Positions 1 to 11,500 of a DNA stretch of 41,637 bases are shown here, one piece after another. A program made the translations under genes and the position numbers. Positions within the stretch are counted from its first letter, which is position 1. Each line of letters opens with the position of its first letter. The stretch is from Ectocarpus siliculosus (taxonomy: Eukaryota > Sar > Phaeophyceae > Ectocarpales > Ectocarpaceae), in contig FN648444.1 of the NCBI GenBank assembly GCA_000310025.1, positions 175,909-217,545 on the forward strand. Reading direction: 5' to 3'. The notes below the pieces were generated by a model. It saw nothing but the letters and a program-made list of their open reading frames with translations, was not told the DNA's origin and ran no database searches.

Positions 1-414
1 CCCCCCCGGCCCTTCCCTAGTTGGAAAATTTCACCCAATCCAGGGAGAAAGTGGGGGGATGTTATTAATTAGCCAGACGGAATCCTTGGAAATATTAGGG
101 CCTTGAGAACTCGGGATCTAGGAATTCGGCACTTCCCTCGGAGTAAGATGCTCAAATTATTTTTTGGGTTAGGAACATGACCCCCCCCCCGAAAAAAAAA
201 AAAACGTTGCGTAAGAATCCGCCTTAGTCTATAGCAAGAGTATCCTTGTATGTTTTTGGTCCCCTCACTTCCTGGTACGTGTTCAAATTGGGCAGCCGGT
301 TCACACGGTCGGCGGTAATGCCAGCCACATACACACCACGGCACCGGCGTGTTTTCATCGGCCAACCGGTTAGCTAGCGCGGTCAACGCTATCCATGTAT
401 ACAACAAAACGCAC

Positions 415-2579
415 CTGAGCCTTGCCGGGAACCGAGACGCCGAGAAGGTCGATGATTGAAGCGGGGTCCTCGATGAATGGGTCAAGCTGGTTGATGATAG
501 AACCTCCGATGATGAGGAGCCACAGGTTAGCCACCTGTCATCCCGAAACAGGGTAAATTCACAAACCGACGAGACGAAGGGAAGGTCAAGTCGCTTCCAT
601 CTCAGTCTCAGTCATCGAAGTGGTTTTGACAGAACTGCACTACCATACAAGAAGAAACCGAAATCAAACCATTTACTAACTGCGAAATTAAATCACCAGA
701 CTCGTTAGCTAGTGGTTTGCGTTCGGCTTCTATGCTACGCAGGGGAAGGGGGGGGGGGAGGGGGGCATACTCATGTTTTGCAATACTTACAAGCGTCCGG
801 CGAGCACTAACGTCAAGGTAGCAGGCAATCTTTCGTAGAACACCCGCAAAATGCGCCAAGCAGCTTCGACGTGTACACGTCGTGTTCCCCACGACGTCGA
901 CCGCGGTCTGCAGTTCAAGCCTCAACAAAAAAAAAACTGCTATGGAGACAAGAAATGCTATAATACTGATACTGCAAACGACGGGCTGAACCATGGCTCA
1001 CGACTTTTATGGCGGCGGGCGGTAAAAGGCATTGCAAAATTGTAGCTTCGCAATCTAACTCAACTATAATAACTACTCGGACGCAACGTGCACGCCGTGA
1101 ACCCGACAAATACGCAAGCCTAGAGCTACTCTTAGTATAGTATAGTATAGTATAGTGACTGACTGGCCAACTCACTCGAAATCCGAAGTGCCACTTGAAG
1201 ACGTAGAGGTCCACATCCGCCTCGGACTTCATGCGGCAGAACCTGTGTGAGCATCGTAAGCGCACGTTATGGGTGGTGCTATCTACGGTACTGTTCAACA
1301 CCTCGAAACTGCTGCTGCTCTGTTTCATGGCATCAAGACGCCTCCTGAGGGCAAAGCCTGTTCTGTGTCGATACGGCTGTATTACAATAACGGCTTGTCT
1401 CATCTTTTCACCCACCCCACAGCAGTAGTCCAACAACCACACTAAAAACAAGCCTTGGCAGAAGGAAAATACTATAATACTCTGATGACAGAAAAGGTTC
1501 GCCTCGCAAAGCTCTCACCGTCTGACAACATTAGCTTCGTATACATAGTTCTGCCGAACTCCCACTCAACAACTTGCCATTCCCAATCGCGAGTCTCACT
1601 GCATAACACCAAACCTGACACACCAAGTTCCGCTTCAACAACACCAAAGTGGGTATGACGTCCTCGGTACGATTGGACCGGCACGGAGACGTTTCAAGGC
1701 ACTGAGAGAGACCGGTTTTAACAGTGCAGGCAACAAAACAACAGCAACAACCTCAACTACACCATGGCATATACTGTACAATACCAGCAAAAAACATTTT
1801 CGCGGGCCTGTCTCACTTGATGGCGACCAATCTGATGACGATCGGCACGATAGCGGTGAGGACGGCAAGGGCAATGACGGGCAGCAGACCGGCGATAAGG
1901 CCGTACAGGAAGGAGCTCGGCGAAGGGAGAGGGATCCTGTACATGGCGCGCGCGATAGTCGGATAGCAGCGTCAGCAGCAGCAGCAGCAGCGACAAAGAA
2001 ACAAACACGGTGACGCAGTTGAGAAACACGGAAGTAGGGGCAGCAGCAGAAGCAACAGCAGCGACAAATAACAGGCAACAGCGAAAAAAAATACTATTAA
2101 AACAGCGGCCGCACAGTTGAGCAACACGGGCAAGGCAAAGAAAGACGGTCTGCCTCGTCCTGCCTCGTTCTCATTTGCAGCACCTGTGTGGAGTGATCCG
2201 AGCAACACTGAGACACACGGGTGTCTTAGGGCTGAGGATCGGACAGCCAATCTCATGCAAACACGTGCGATCTTCCTGTAAATATCCGACACCTCCACCA
2301 ACCGTTGTGCATCAACAACACGTTTCGTGTCTCATAAATTAACCGCGCTTTTTTCGCAGACACCCAAAAAAAAAAAAAAGACCTGACGGCTGTGACACCA
2401 AATACACAGCGGTTCAGCAGCAGCAAAGCAACATGACATACAGCAGCAAACACCCACCAGTCCCAGCGCTGCTTCAGGGCGTCCAGGTCAGAGATAGCCA
2501 GCACCACGGCCACGGGGATAGCCCAGAACAGGATCCCGGCCATCCAGACGCAGTTGGCGATCTTCTTCCTTCCCTCGAC
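415..2579 (-). other. Start of the channel pore domain (RSN1_7TM-like), truncated
   Basis: Exons 2579-2458, 1936-1817, 1242-1176 and 534-415 encode TM3 (VWMAGILFWAIPVAVVLAI), TM4 (GLIAGLLPVIALAVLTAIVP), the linker KFCRMKSEADVDLYVFKW and TM5 (VANLWLLIIGGSIINQL), ending at LLGVSVPGKAQ followed by a GTGCGT donor. The next exon, expected to hold an FF-rich helix, is not recognisable in 1-414, so it lies beyond the edge. Confidence 0.8.
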
Positions 2580-5500
2580 CTGACCGTTATAACAGTTACA
2601 TAGTTGAGGTCAACGGCGGTGACATGATTCTTTCGCTTGAGATTCAGAACTCGACCGCCATCCACTTTTCGAGCCATCCGCACCCAAGAGTCGGGTCAAG
2701 ATCGACAAGTCGCGTGAGATTAGCTTGTCGCGCGTTGTGACGTTCACTAGCCCGATGGTCGAAAAGCAAAAGATGGCTCTCAATCTCTCTCTCCCTCCCT
2801 ACAGTAGACACAAGCTCTCGCTTTCTGTTTGTCTCTGCCCAACTCTCTGTCTCTCTCTTTCTCTCTCTCTCTCTGTCTGTCTCTCTCTGTCTCTGTCTCT
2901 TATCTCCCCCTCTCCCCCCAACTCACGAAGAGAGCGGTGGCGGTCACGTTGTCCCAGATGACATCGTTCGGCGCAGGGGCATTGTGGGCGTCCTGAAAGG
3001 AACAAAACAGGGTAAAAGCAACCACGGGGCGCAGGGCGTACAGTTGCTGTTGTTGTTGTTGTTGTCTTCACATTAAAAACCGTTCCGATCTCTCTCTACC
3101 CAGTACCTTCGTATGTCCGTACTGATCCAACACTCGACGCGGTCGATTCCCGTGGTCACAGGTTAACTTACCCTAAAAAGGTACACTCAAATAAACTGGC
3201 CCCGAGGGGTCCGCAAGTCAATAGAAATCAACGACAGATATTCTGGGATCCTCCGCTCCCTCTTCGCGCTATGCGGGGTATCAACTGAGATTAGCAGTCA
3301 CTATCTATCATGGGCCGGAGAGAAAGAGGTACACTCCCTTGGTTCAATCTTGGTACTTCACAACGCAAGCAGAGACAAGTCCATCTGGCACAGAAAAAGA
3401 GAGAAAAAAAGAGAGAAAAAAGGAGAAAAAATAAAAATGGAAACCGTAAGGAGAAGAGAAAATAAATGAAAATAAAATGAAAAAGGGCGAGGACAAAGAG
3501 GGACCAGGCCGAAAATAACAGGAAACAGTAGAGGGTGTGAATCATTACCAGAAGCGGGGTACATTGTGATAATCTTTACCGAATCAACCACCACCTCCTC
3601 GAGTTCGACTTGTCCAAGGAGCGACTGAATGCAGACCACTACCGGACCCAGCGCCATTCCTGAACCAACAACCACCTCGATTTAAACAAGGCCGGTCAAG
3701 ACCAAGACTAGCTGAGCCTAGGACCAACGGCACCCACGTGATTGAAGAGCTTCCCGCGCACGTTGAGGCCCAAGGCTATAATATAACGAAGACTACAACA
3801 CCCTTTTATGCACTGCCGAAAGACCAGCCGAGACTAAGACAACCCGAGACTACTGACAAGACTAACGAAAAGGGCACCCACCATGTTGTTGAGCTTTCCG
3901 GACAGGCTGAGGCCGGCGGCGGCGAGCTTAGTGGCGGCGGACGTGAAGGCCACGAAACCGGTAGACGAGGCCACGCTTGAACCGGCACCCTGTCATGCCA
4001 TGCCATGTCATGTCATGTCATCACGAGGGACGAAGAAACAAAAAAAAAACGCGATCCAGGGGAAGACAGCCATGGTTGAATGAGTGACACAACGTACTTC
4101 GAACCGTTCGTACGCTACCTACCCAGGCATCCAACCGATGCTCCTAAATCATACACAAAAAGTCCTTACATGACCACTTAGTTCTCACAGTAGTACACGA
4201 CAAAGAAGACAAGAGCAGCCGTGGGTAGGGGCGGCGGTGCACGAATGCACGGTGGTGACACGATACTCAAGACAGAGAGAACCCCTCGTTTTATTCTCGC
4301 TGACGGCAACGTGCTCCATCCACCTACTCCATGAGAGGCGAGCAGCCGGTTAGCACCTTCGTGACGTTCGCAACGCAAAACATAAAAAAAACGCCGCCTT
4401 CTGCAAACCCCACCTGAGAAGCGACCTGGCTGATGCGGGAGTGCTCCTTGTCGGCCTGTGCAAACGATACGATAAGCGACGCGCATGGCATAAAAAAATG
4501 GCGGTGTGCCAATGGTCAAGTGAGGCAGGCAGGCATCCGATCGCACGGTTCCCGCAGATGTCACGCCTAGTTTTCCCATCAAATGGGAAAAAATACATGC
4601 ATGGTATGATTCTACAATCGTGCAGAGTGGCGTCACGTGGACGTGCGTCAAGCATTTTAGGATCATCATCAGCAGCAGCAGAGGCAGCAGAGGCAGCAGA
4701 GGCAGCAGAGGCAGCAGAGGCAACAGGACCGCAAGCAAGAAAAAAAATCAAAGGCGGAAAGACAAGACCTAGAAAAGATCAAATGATTGCATGTTATGCA
4801 CCATTCCAAGAGTTCTTCTTGCGCATGCATGGATGGAAAGTACAAAACACGAAATCCCATACACCTCACCGGGAACACGGGTGAGAAAACGCTCGCCACG
4901 GTATTACCGTACCGTACCGTACCCACACCTATGAAAAAACGTGTTGAACCAACAAGCAATAGAAATCTCCCTCTGGGGAATCACAAACGCCACACCCGCA
5001 CAACCAAAACCCACCTCGCCGAGAAGCCTGGCGAGCTCTCCCTTGAAGTGCGCCTCGCTCGACACCTTCTCTCCTCCGCAGCAGGCCACCCCGCCCACCC
5101 TGGTCATGGTCTCCTGCAGTACAAGTATGCCAGCAAAAACACAGAAAAAGAAAAAATCGGGCACAATAAAGCCAGCCCTCCGCGACCTCGCTACAGCTGA
5201 GACTACGCCGCCGGCACGCAAAAGGAACAACCCAGGGCCACGGGAAGTCATCGCAACATTTCCCAGCCTCTACTCGCACTGAGAAAAAAACAATCTGAAA
5301 CCGAACCGTGATAATACTTGCGTGGCCACGTTGCGTTTACTACCGAACTAAATTGTACAATCAGCCAGCGGGATGCTGATCATGGTAACATTCAGAGCTG
5401 GGGTCAAGCCGTCATGCCATGGCCCGATAATGCTCTGGCTTTTCGGAGGTAAGATTCCGTGAGTTGTTTTACCGAAATATCACCTCCCTCAACAGTCTTT

Positions 5501-8500
5501 GACCAACAGCAAGTGAATTAACGACGCACTGCCAAGGAGTGCGCCGTGCAAGACACATATACATAACACAGGAGAGACTACCCCGCCGCACCCGCATCGA
5601 AGAACCAAGATTAAGATTCGGCAAAAACAACACGCAACAGTGACAAAAAAAAAAACACACGCACACACCCGAACGCAACAAGTACAACACCAAACGACAA
5701 ACGTCAATTCGCACAGAATCAACAGCCATTTTTTTATTGGTGCTTGCTGCTGTACATTGGTCCAGCGAAGCCCGAAGAACAAAAATCACGTACTCAATCC
5801 AAGGCGCGTGAAGGAAACGGACAAACATTTTTTCTTTTTCAAAATAAACCCAAGTAGGTACGGTTCACGGTATGGTACCTTCGGGGGTTCGAGGTGCCTT
5901 TGCGCCACGGCGTGCTCGACCTTCTCGAGAGCCTCCTGCTTCTTCCCCAGAGTTGCCTCGAGGTCACTCGAGTGCATGCACAGGCTGGCGTACGAAACCT
6001 TGAAAAAAAAAAACGCATGGATAGTTGCGTTGATTGGCCCACCAAAATAAACTTCAAGACGCGTGCACGGAAAAACGAGTGAAAAATGAAAGATTCTTCA
6101 CAGAGAGGTGCTGAATACATGAGTCTTCGCCTCGGGCCTTCGCGTGGTCGAGGAAGAGGTATGTGTTCCACGCATGGAACGCCATCACAAAGATCCACCA
6201 ATCTATCAACCACTATATGCATAGCAACCAACCAGTTGATACAGCCGCAACCAACCACGCGACACAAGCATAGTCATGTCCATCGAAAATCTCTTGACAA
6301 GCAGCAGCAGCAGCCAGCCACGGCAACTAAACGAGCACAGCAGTCACTACGATTGAAGCCCCAAGACCACAACAACACAAGCAGCCTGCTATCCTTCATC
6401 CCTCTTGACGACCGCATCCACATCCGAACAAAACGAGCACAGCAGTCACTACAACCAAAACTCACCGACACAACACCAACAGACCGCTTGAAAAACCGTG
6501 TCCTTCACCTAGCACACACACACACACCGATATTCGTTAAAGCTTGTATCCTCAACTGGGAGAGTGTCCTTAAAAATGGTGTCCTGAACCTAGCACACAC
6601 ATGTTTTTTCGTCAAGTTAAAGACACACACCGAACATATTCGTTAAAACTTGTATCCTCAACCTGGGGAGTGTCCTCAAAAATGGGCTTCATAACCAGGG
6701 TTCGACTGAACAAATACAAATACAATCCGCACCTTGCCCGGGAAGAGGTGGTCGAAGTAGCCGTAGAGCGCCGGCGAGGAGCGCTTGTCCTCGGGGATGT
6801 TCTCCACCATGGTCGAGAACGCCACCTCCTTGTTCATGTCCGGGTCTCCCTCTGCCAGGAACTTGAACCTGCCGTCGTTCGCAATGTCACCGAAAAACCA
6901 CCAGTCAGGAGTGAGTGGAATATGCATACATACATACATACATACACACACATACACACGCCGGTGCCATCAAGCAGACCCATGCCTAACGAAAAACTCC
7001 TCGTTTCGTAGATACCGTAGATACCGTAAAGGGCGGGGCGGAGACATGGCACCCCCCCCCCTTGACCGATTTTCAAAGCCCAATTGCTCCACAACCACAC
7101 CAGTAATGGTGGGTTTGGCAACATGTCGTCGAGCGCTTTCCGTAGACGTTCGGGGCTCTTTCTGTACCCACTTTGTTGTGGAGCAATCGACCTTTCAAAG
7201 CCGCTCTAGGGGGTGCCTCTCTCCGCCTCCACCTGTTACGGTACTCGCACTGGCGGTTCAACATCAGCGAAAGCCCCCACACGAACCTCTCGTTTCGTCT
7301 GCGGGAAATCTTGCCGCCTACACGTACTAACATAGAGCAGTTTTACTCGTCCCCGCCCGGCTTCACCCTCCCCCGGAGTGTACATGAGATGAACATATTT
7401 CCAACGCGCACAAAAAATGCTCAACAGAGAGAGAGGTATACTGCTAAACCCCGCCAGGAAACCAGGTGCACACAGACCTTCGTACAACAAAAACGAACAA
7501 ACCTGCTGGTGATGAGGACTTCTCTCCACCATCTTCACACCACCAACGATCTGGGTTCTTAACACGATCCAACACATGACGCTGCTGCTCAAGTATTGCG
7601 ACTCAATATCAAGCCTAAGCCTCCCTTGCTTACCTCTTGGGCACGAAGTTCTCCCACTCCTTCCACCACAGCAATAGAGTCCAGAGGACGACGATGTACA
7701 TGAAGGCCACCGAGTACCACAGCCTGAGAAAGACCGGAGTGAGGTAGGGCAACAACTGCTGTTACAAGGGATACTATTATGAATAATAGTCGAGACTTCA
7801 CACACAATTGACAACACAGGCCACAACATGCTTGCTCGTGGCACCTTCAGGCAGCAAGCACAGAGCATCAACACCCATCAACGGCATCAACAATCAGCAA
7901 AGCGACCGCAGAGCTCTCGAACAACAGTCGCCGGCCCCTTTTTCTCACCTGGTGCTCCCTTTCGTCACGTTGGCCATGGTGATCTCGTTGAAGTTCACTT
8001 CGCCGTTACCCCCGGTCCGGTAGACCAGCACCATCAACACAATTCCCAGCAGCGCCGGCCTGCCGACAGGACACAACCACGCACACAGCAGACAACGGAA
8101 ACAGCACAGATCAAGCCCTGACACGTGTTTCTCCGAGAGAGGAAGGACAACAAAACAAAACAACACACACGATACCGCATATTTCGCACGATCCACTCTC
8201 CCCCATCGACTACACCACTGCCCGAATCACGCTCGAGCAGCACGCCGTAGGAAACAAATACAAAAAAGAATGACAAGGCTCGTCCTGCATGTACAGTAGC
8301 ACCTTCCTGCAAGTTTCATTCTAACTCTTCACCTCACATCGGGTGTTGGGACCCCCCTTCACAACGAAAAGGGATATATCTGGAAAAATATAAATGCGTA
8401 TTCATACCATCTGGCAATCAGCAAACATCAACCAAGACCGCAAACCGGTATGCATACAGTTGCGCGGGGGGGGTGTTGCGTGAGGGCTGACTTCGACTGA

Positions 8501-11500
8501 CACGCTTTTGACCGTTAACCAAAAAGACACAGAAGCGTGTATCTACAGCAGTACCAAGAGGGGACACAAACAGCAAAGAACACAAAACCGTGTTTACTCA
8601 CAACGCCGTGAGCTTGAAGCCCATGAGGCAGTGCCTGAGGAGGACGTAGTGGTCCATCCCGACCATCTTGAGCAGTTCGGAGTCGTCCACCTTGCCGATC
8701 GACGCCAGCCACGAGAACGGTCCTACCAGGTACAATACAAGAGCAAAAGCGGCAAACCATCAAACACGAACACTACACAACGCACGAGATTCGCTTTCGG
8801 AAAAAAAAACAGACCACAAACAAACCTATGCATAGACACGCTGATGACATACGAGATTTCGTATTTGGATAAAACAAAACAGAACACACCCTAAGACACA
8901 CACGCATCCATGTATACGCATATGACGAACGAAATTCGTTTTCGGGCAATGGGAAAATGGTAAATGTACAATACACTCAACAAACGGGATTCGCTGTCAG
9001 AAAAGAAAAAACACTCACCGAGCGATGACGCCAACCCACAAGCCCTTCAGCCCATTAGGCACCGCGAGATGGCGGTACCGTACTGGTCCGTTTTTTTATC
9101 TCGGTGTCGAACTCGTTCCTACCCCACACGCCAAACCAGGACCCGGCCGAATCGACAAAAACGCAGGCGAAAAACATGGTCTACTGTTGTTTGAGGGTTT
9201 CAACTACAAGTACATATGGTACCGTATTCAAGAAAATAGAAAAAACAGTAGTTAAGTTGCGGTGCACGGCATACCTGGGCCAGGTTCATAAGGCGTGCGG
9301 TGAGGCCGTTGGGTCTGCCTCGGCTGTTACAAGCCAATCATTGGTGATCATGTCGTGCAGGTACGAAGGGGTGACGGGGAAGCACGGGGGAGGGCGGGCG
9401 GGCGGGCGGGCGGGCGGGGGTCGCAAATAGTGAGGCATGAGATGCGGGAAACGGAGACAGGGGGAGAACAAAACCCACGAAAATGAACATTTGCATTCAC
9501 ACGTGAGAGAGGCCAACAATCAAGACACAGAGAGGCCGCAGGCCATGACGGGTGTGCATGCCAACCGAGCAAACTGCTGCTGCCCGGCACCGCTCCCTCC
9601 GCGGTTCAGCTCATGAATTTTCTTATCCCTGGGGGGGAGGGCGTTGTTCGATGTACGCTTGTGGGTGACGAAAAAATATCACACCGTCGGCCGGGACCGA
9701 TTTCCAATGTTGGACTACTCCACTATGTAGAGGACGCGTTCATCATACGATACGTTTTCGGAGAGCTCACGACGAGGCGGTTTCAACGCCGACATTGTTG
9801 ACATGACCATCATTTCTGCCGTGGAGTAAGCGAGCCTCCGAAGTCTTCGGTCATCTAGATGCGAGTGGTATTCTTGTAGTGCCGCTCGTGCGGGCCACGT
9901 TCACGATTTCGTTAACTCGTCGCTCGTTTTTCCCTCTGGATCGCTACTATCAATCCCCCCCCCCAACAACAGACCTACATCCTACTCGTACAACGCAAGA
10001 ACCGCTGTGTCAACGGCAAACAACGATCAACCGCGATAACATATTGGACGATCATCCTCCCATACTGTAAGGTAAGAAAATCGATTGATTGCAAGGCTCG
10101 GGAGACACACATTTGCGACCTACAACCATGGACTGTACAACAATCAGCTGGTCCCGTACAACGACGTGCAGCAAGGTAACCTCTCACTCGAGGCATCGTA
10201 GTGGCTCTAAACACAGGCGCTGTGGGTAGCGCCGCTGTGCGTGCATGAGTTCGAGACAGATGCAAACCTTGAAGTCACTAAATAGAAAAGCGCCATCCAT
10301 TCAATCAGTCTTCGACAGGCAAAACCTTAACTTTGTAGTCTCCGTGTAACGTACTCTTCTGAGATCAAATTGAGAACTTTCGCGAAATGTATCTTTGTGC
10401 TAACGACGATTTCGAAAAAAAAAAGTATTGTAGTTGGGATGCATCTATACTTCAACAAAAAAAAAGGACAAGAGAAACCCCTTCCTCTTTAACCCACTTG
10501 ATGCTCAGGCACACAAACGAATGTTGTATATAAGCATGGCAATGATGTGGATCTGTTTATAAGTTGTCATGCGTAAATGCGCGATGGAAAGGCTAACTAC
10601 ACGGAACACTTTTCATTTTTTGAATGAACAAAAACGAAAACGAGGCCACGAGGCCACATCAACATCGAATGTCCGCAAACACTGCGGGGGAACATCAACA
10701 TCATGCCGCGGCGGCGTGAACCGTGGCGAAACGCCGGTGTGGCGGACAATACAAACGGCGATCGAAATGACAAAAGCACGACCCCCAGAGTGTACATGGA
10801 GCGAAGCAGAGGGCATCATCTATCTGGTTCATACTTCGTTTACCCACAAAAAATATTCTGACCTGTTGTTGCGGGAGTACAAGCTGGCATTCGTACATGG
10901 AAAGAATAAGAATACCGAAGAGTCGGGAGAGATGGCTCCCCCGTGTTAGCGTTTTCTCGTAGCGTATTTCTCCACAACTAGGAGGGTGCGAACACCAACC
11001 GATACCTTTCCGGAAAACCCTCAACGACATGTTTCCAAAACTACCCTTTTCGGCAGTGGTACCGCCCTGGTTGTGGAGAAATACGCTTAACAAAAACGCT
11101 AACACGGGGGTGCCATCTCTCCGACTCTTGACGGCATCAAGTGCATACAGCAGTACTCAAGATGCCATGCCCCCCCGCGTTCGGCAAGCTGTAACTATAC
11201 CGAGGTTTGAAAACACGAGTCGGTATAAACCATGACACACGGACGGGTTCTGCCCAGCGCTGCTACTACTGATGAAGCTGTTTGTGTGTCGCCAAGGCGG
11301 GCACCACGTCAAGGCGGGTCCTCGACCGGTATTTTTGTTGTTTTTTCATGTTGAAGGCGGTGAGAGAGTCATGGCGCAGCAACATTATTGTAGACTATGC
11401 TTGTGTTTGAAGTTGGGATCCCACTTTAAATTAAACGAACAACTGCGAAATCACGCTCCCTACTCTAACGAGAAAACACCCAAGCGTGTCCGGCCAAGTG

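Larger units (their letters stand above)
2927..6868 (-). other. Cytosolic domain (PHM7_cyt-like) of the channel gene
   Basis: Exons 6868-6733, 5998-5879, 5113-5015, 4455-4409, 3975-3882 and 2992-2927 encode the large cytosolic loop between TM2 and TM3. It opens with RFKFLAEGDPD and MVENIPEDKRSS, continues with an RRM-like YFDHLFPGKV and a helical EATLGKKQEALEKVEHAV segment, then the CCGGEK motif, FVAFTSAATKLAAAG and APAPNDVIWDNV. These are the hallmark blocks of fungal, plant and animal family members. The exon 4455-4409 needs a weak donor (GG|GTTTGC) to keep frame with the next exon; the stronger donor five bases earlier would shift it. Confidence 0.8.

Noticed and set aside
4178-4884. Several long frames on both strands over the GCAGCAGAG minisatellite
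   Set aside because: They are open only because the 9-bp repeat has no stops. The region is a channel-gene intron.
6921-6957. TACA/TATG repeat possibly extending the 6733-6868 exon upstream
   Set aside because: The acceptor ACGGCAG|GTTCAAG at 6868 joins the previous exon in phase (FVPKR-FKFLAEGDPD), so the tetranucleotide run is intronic.
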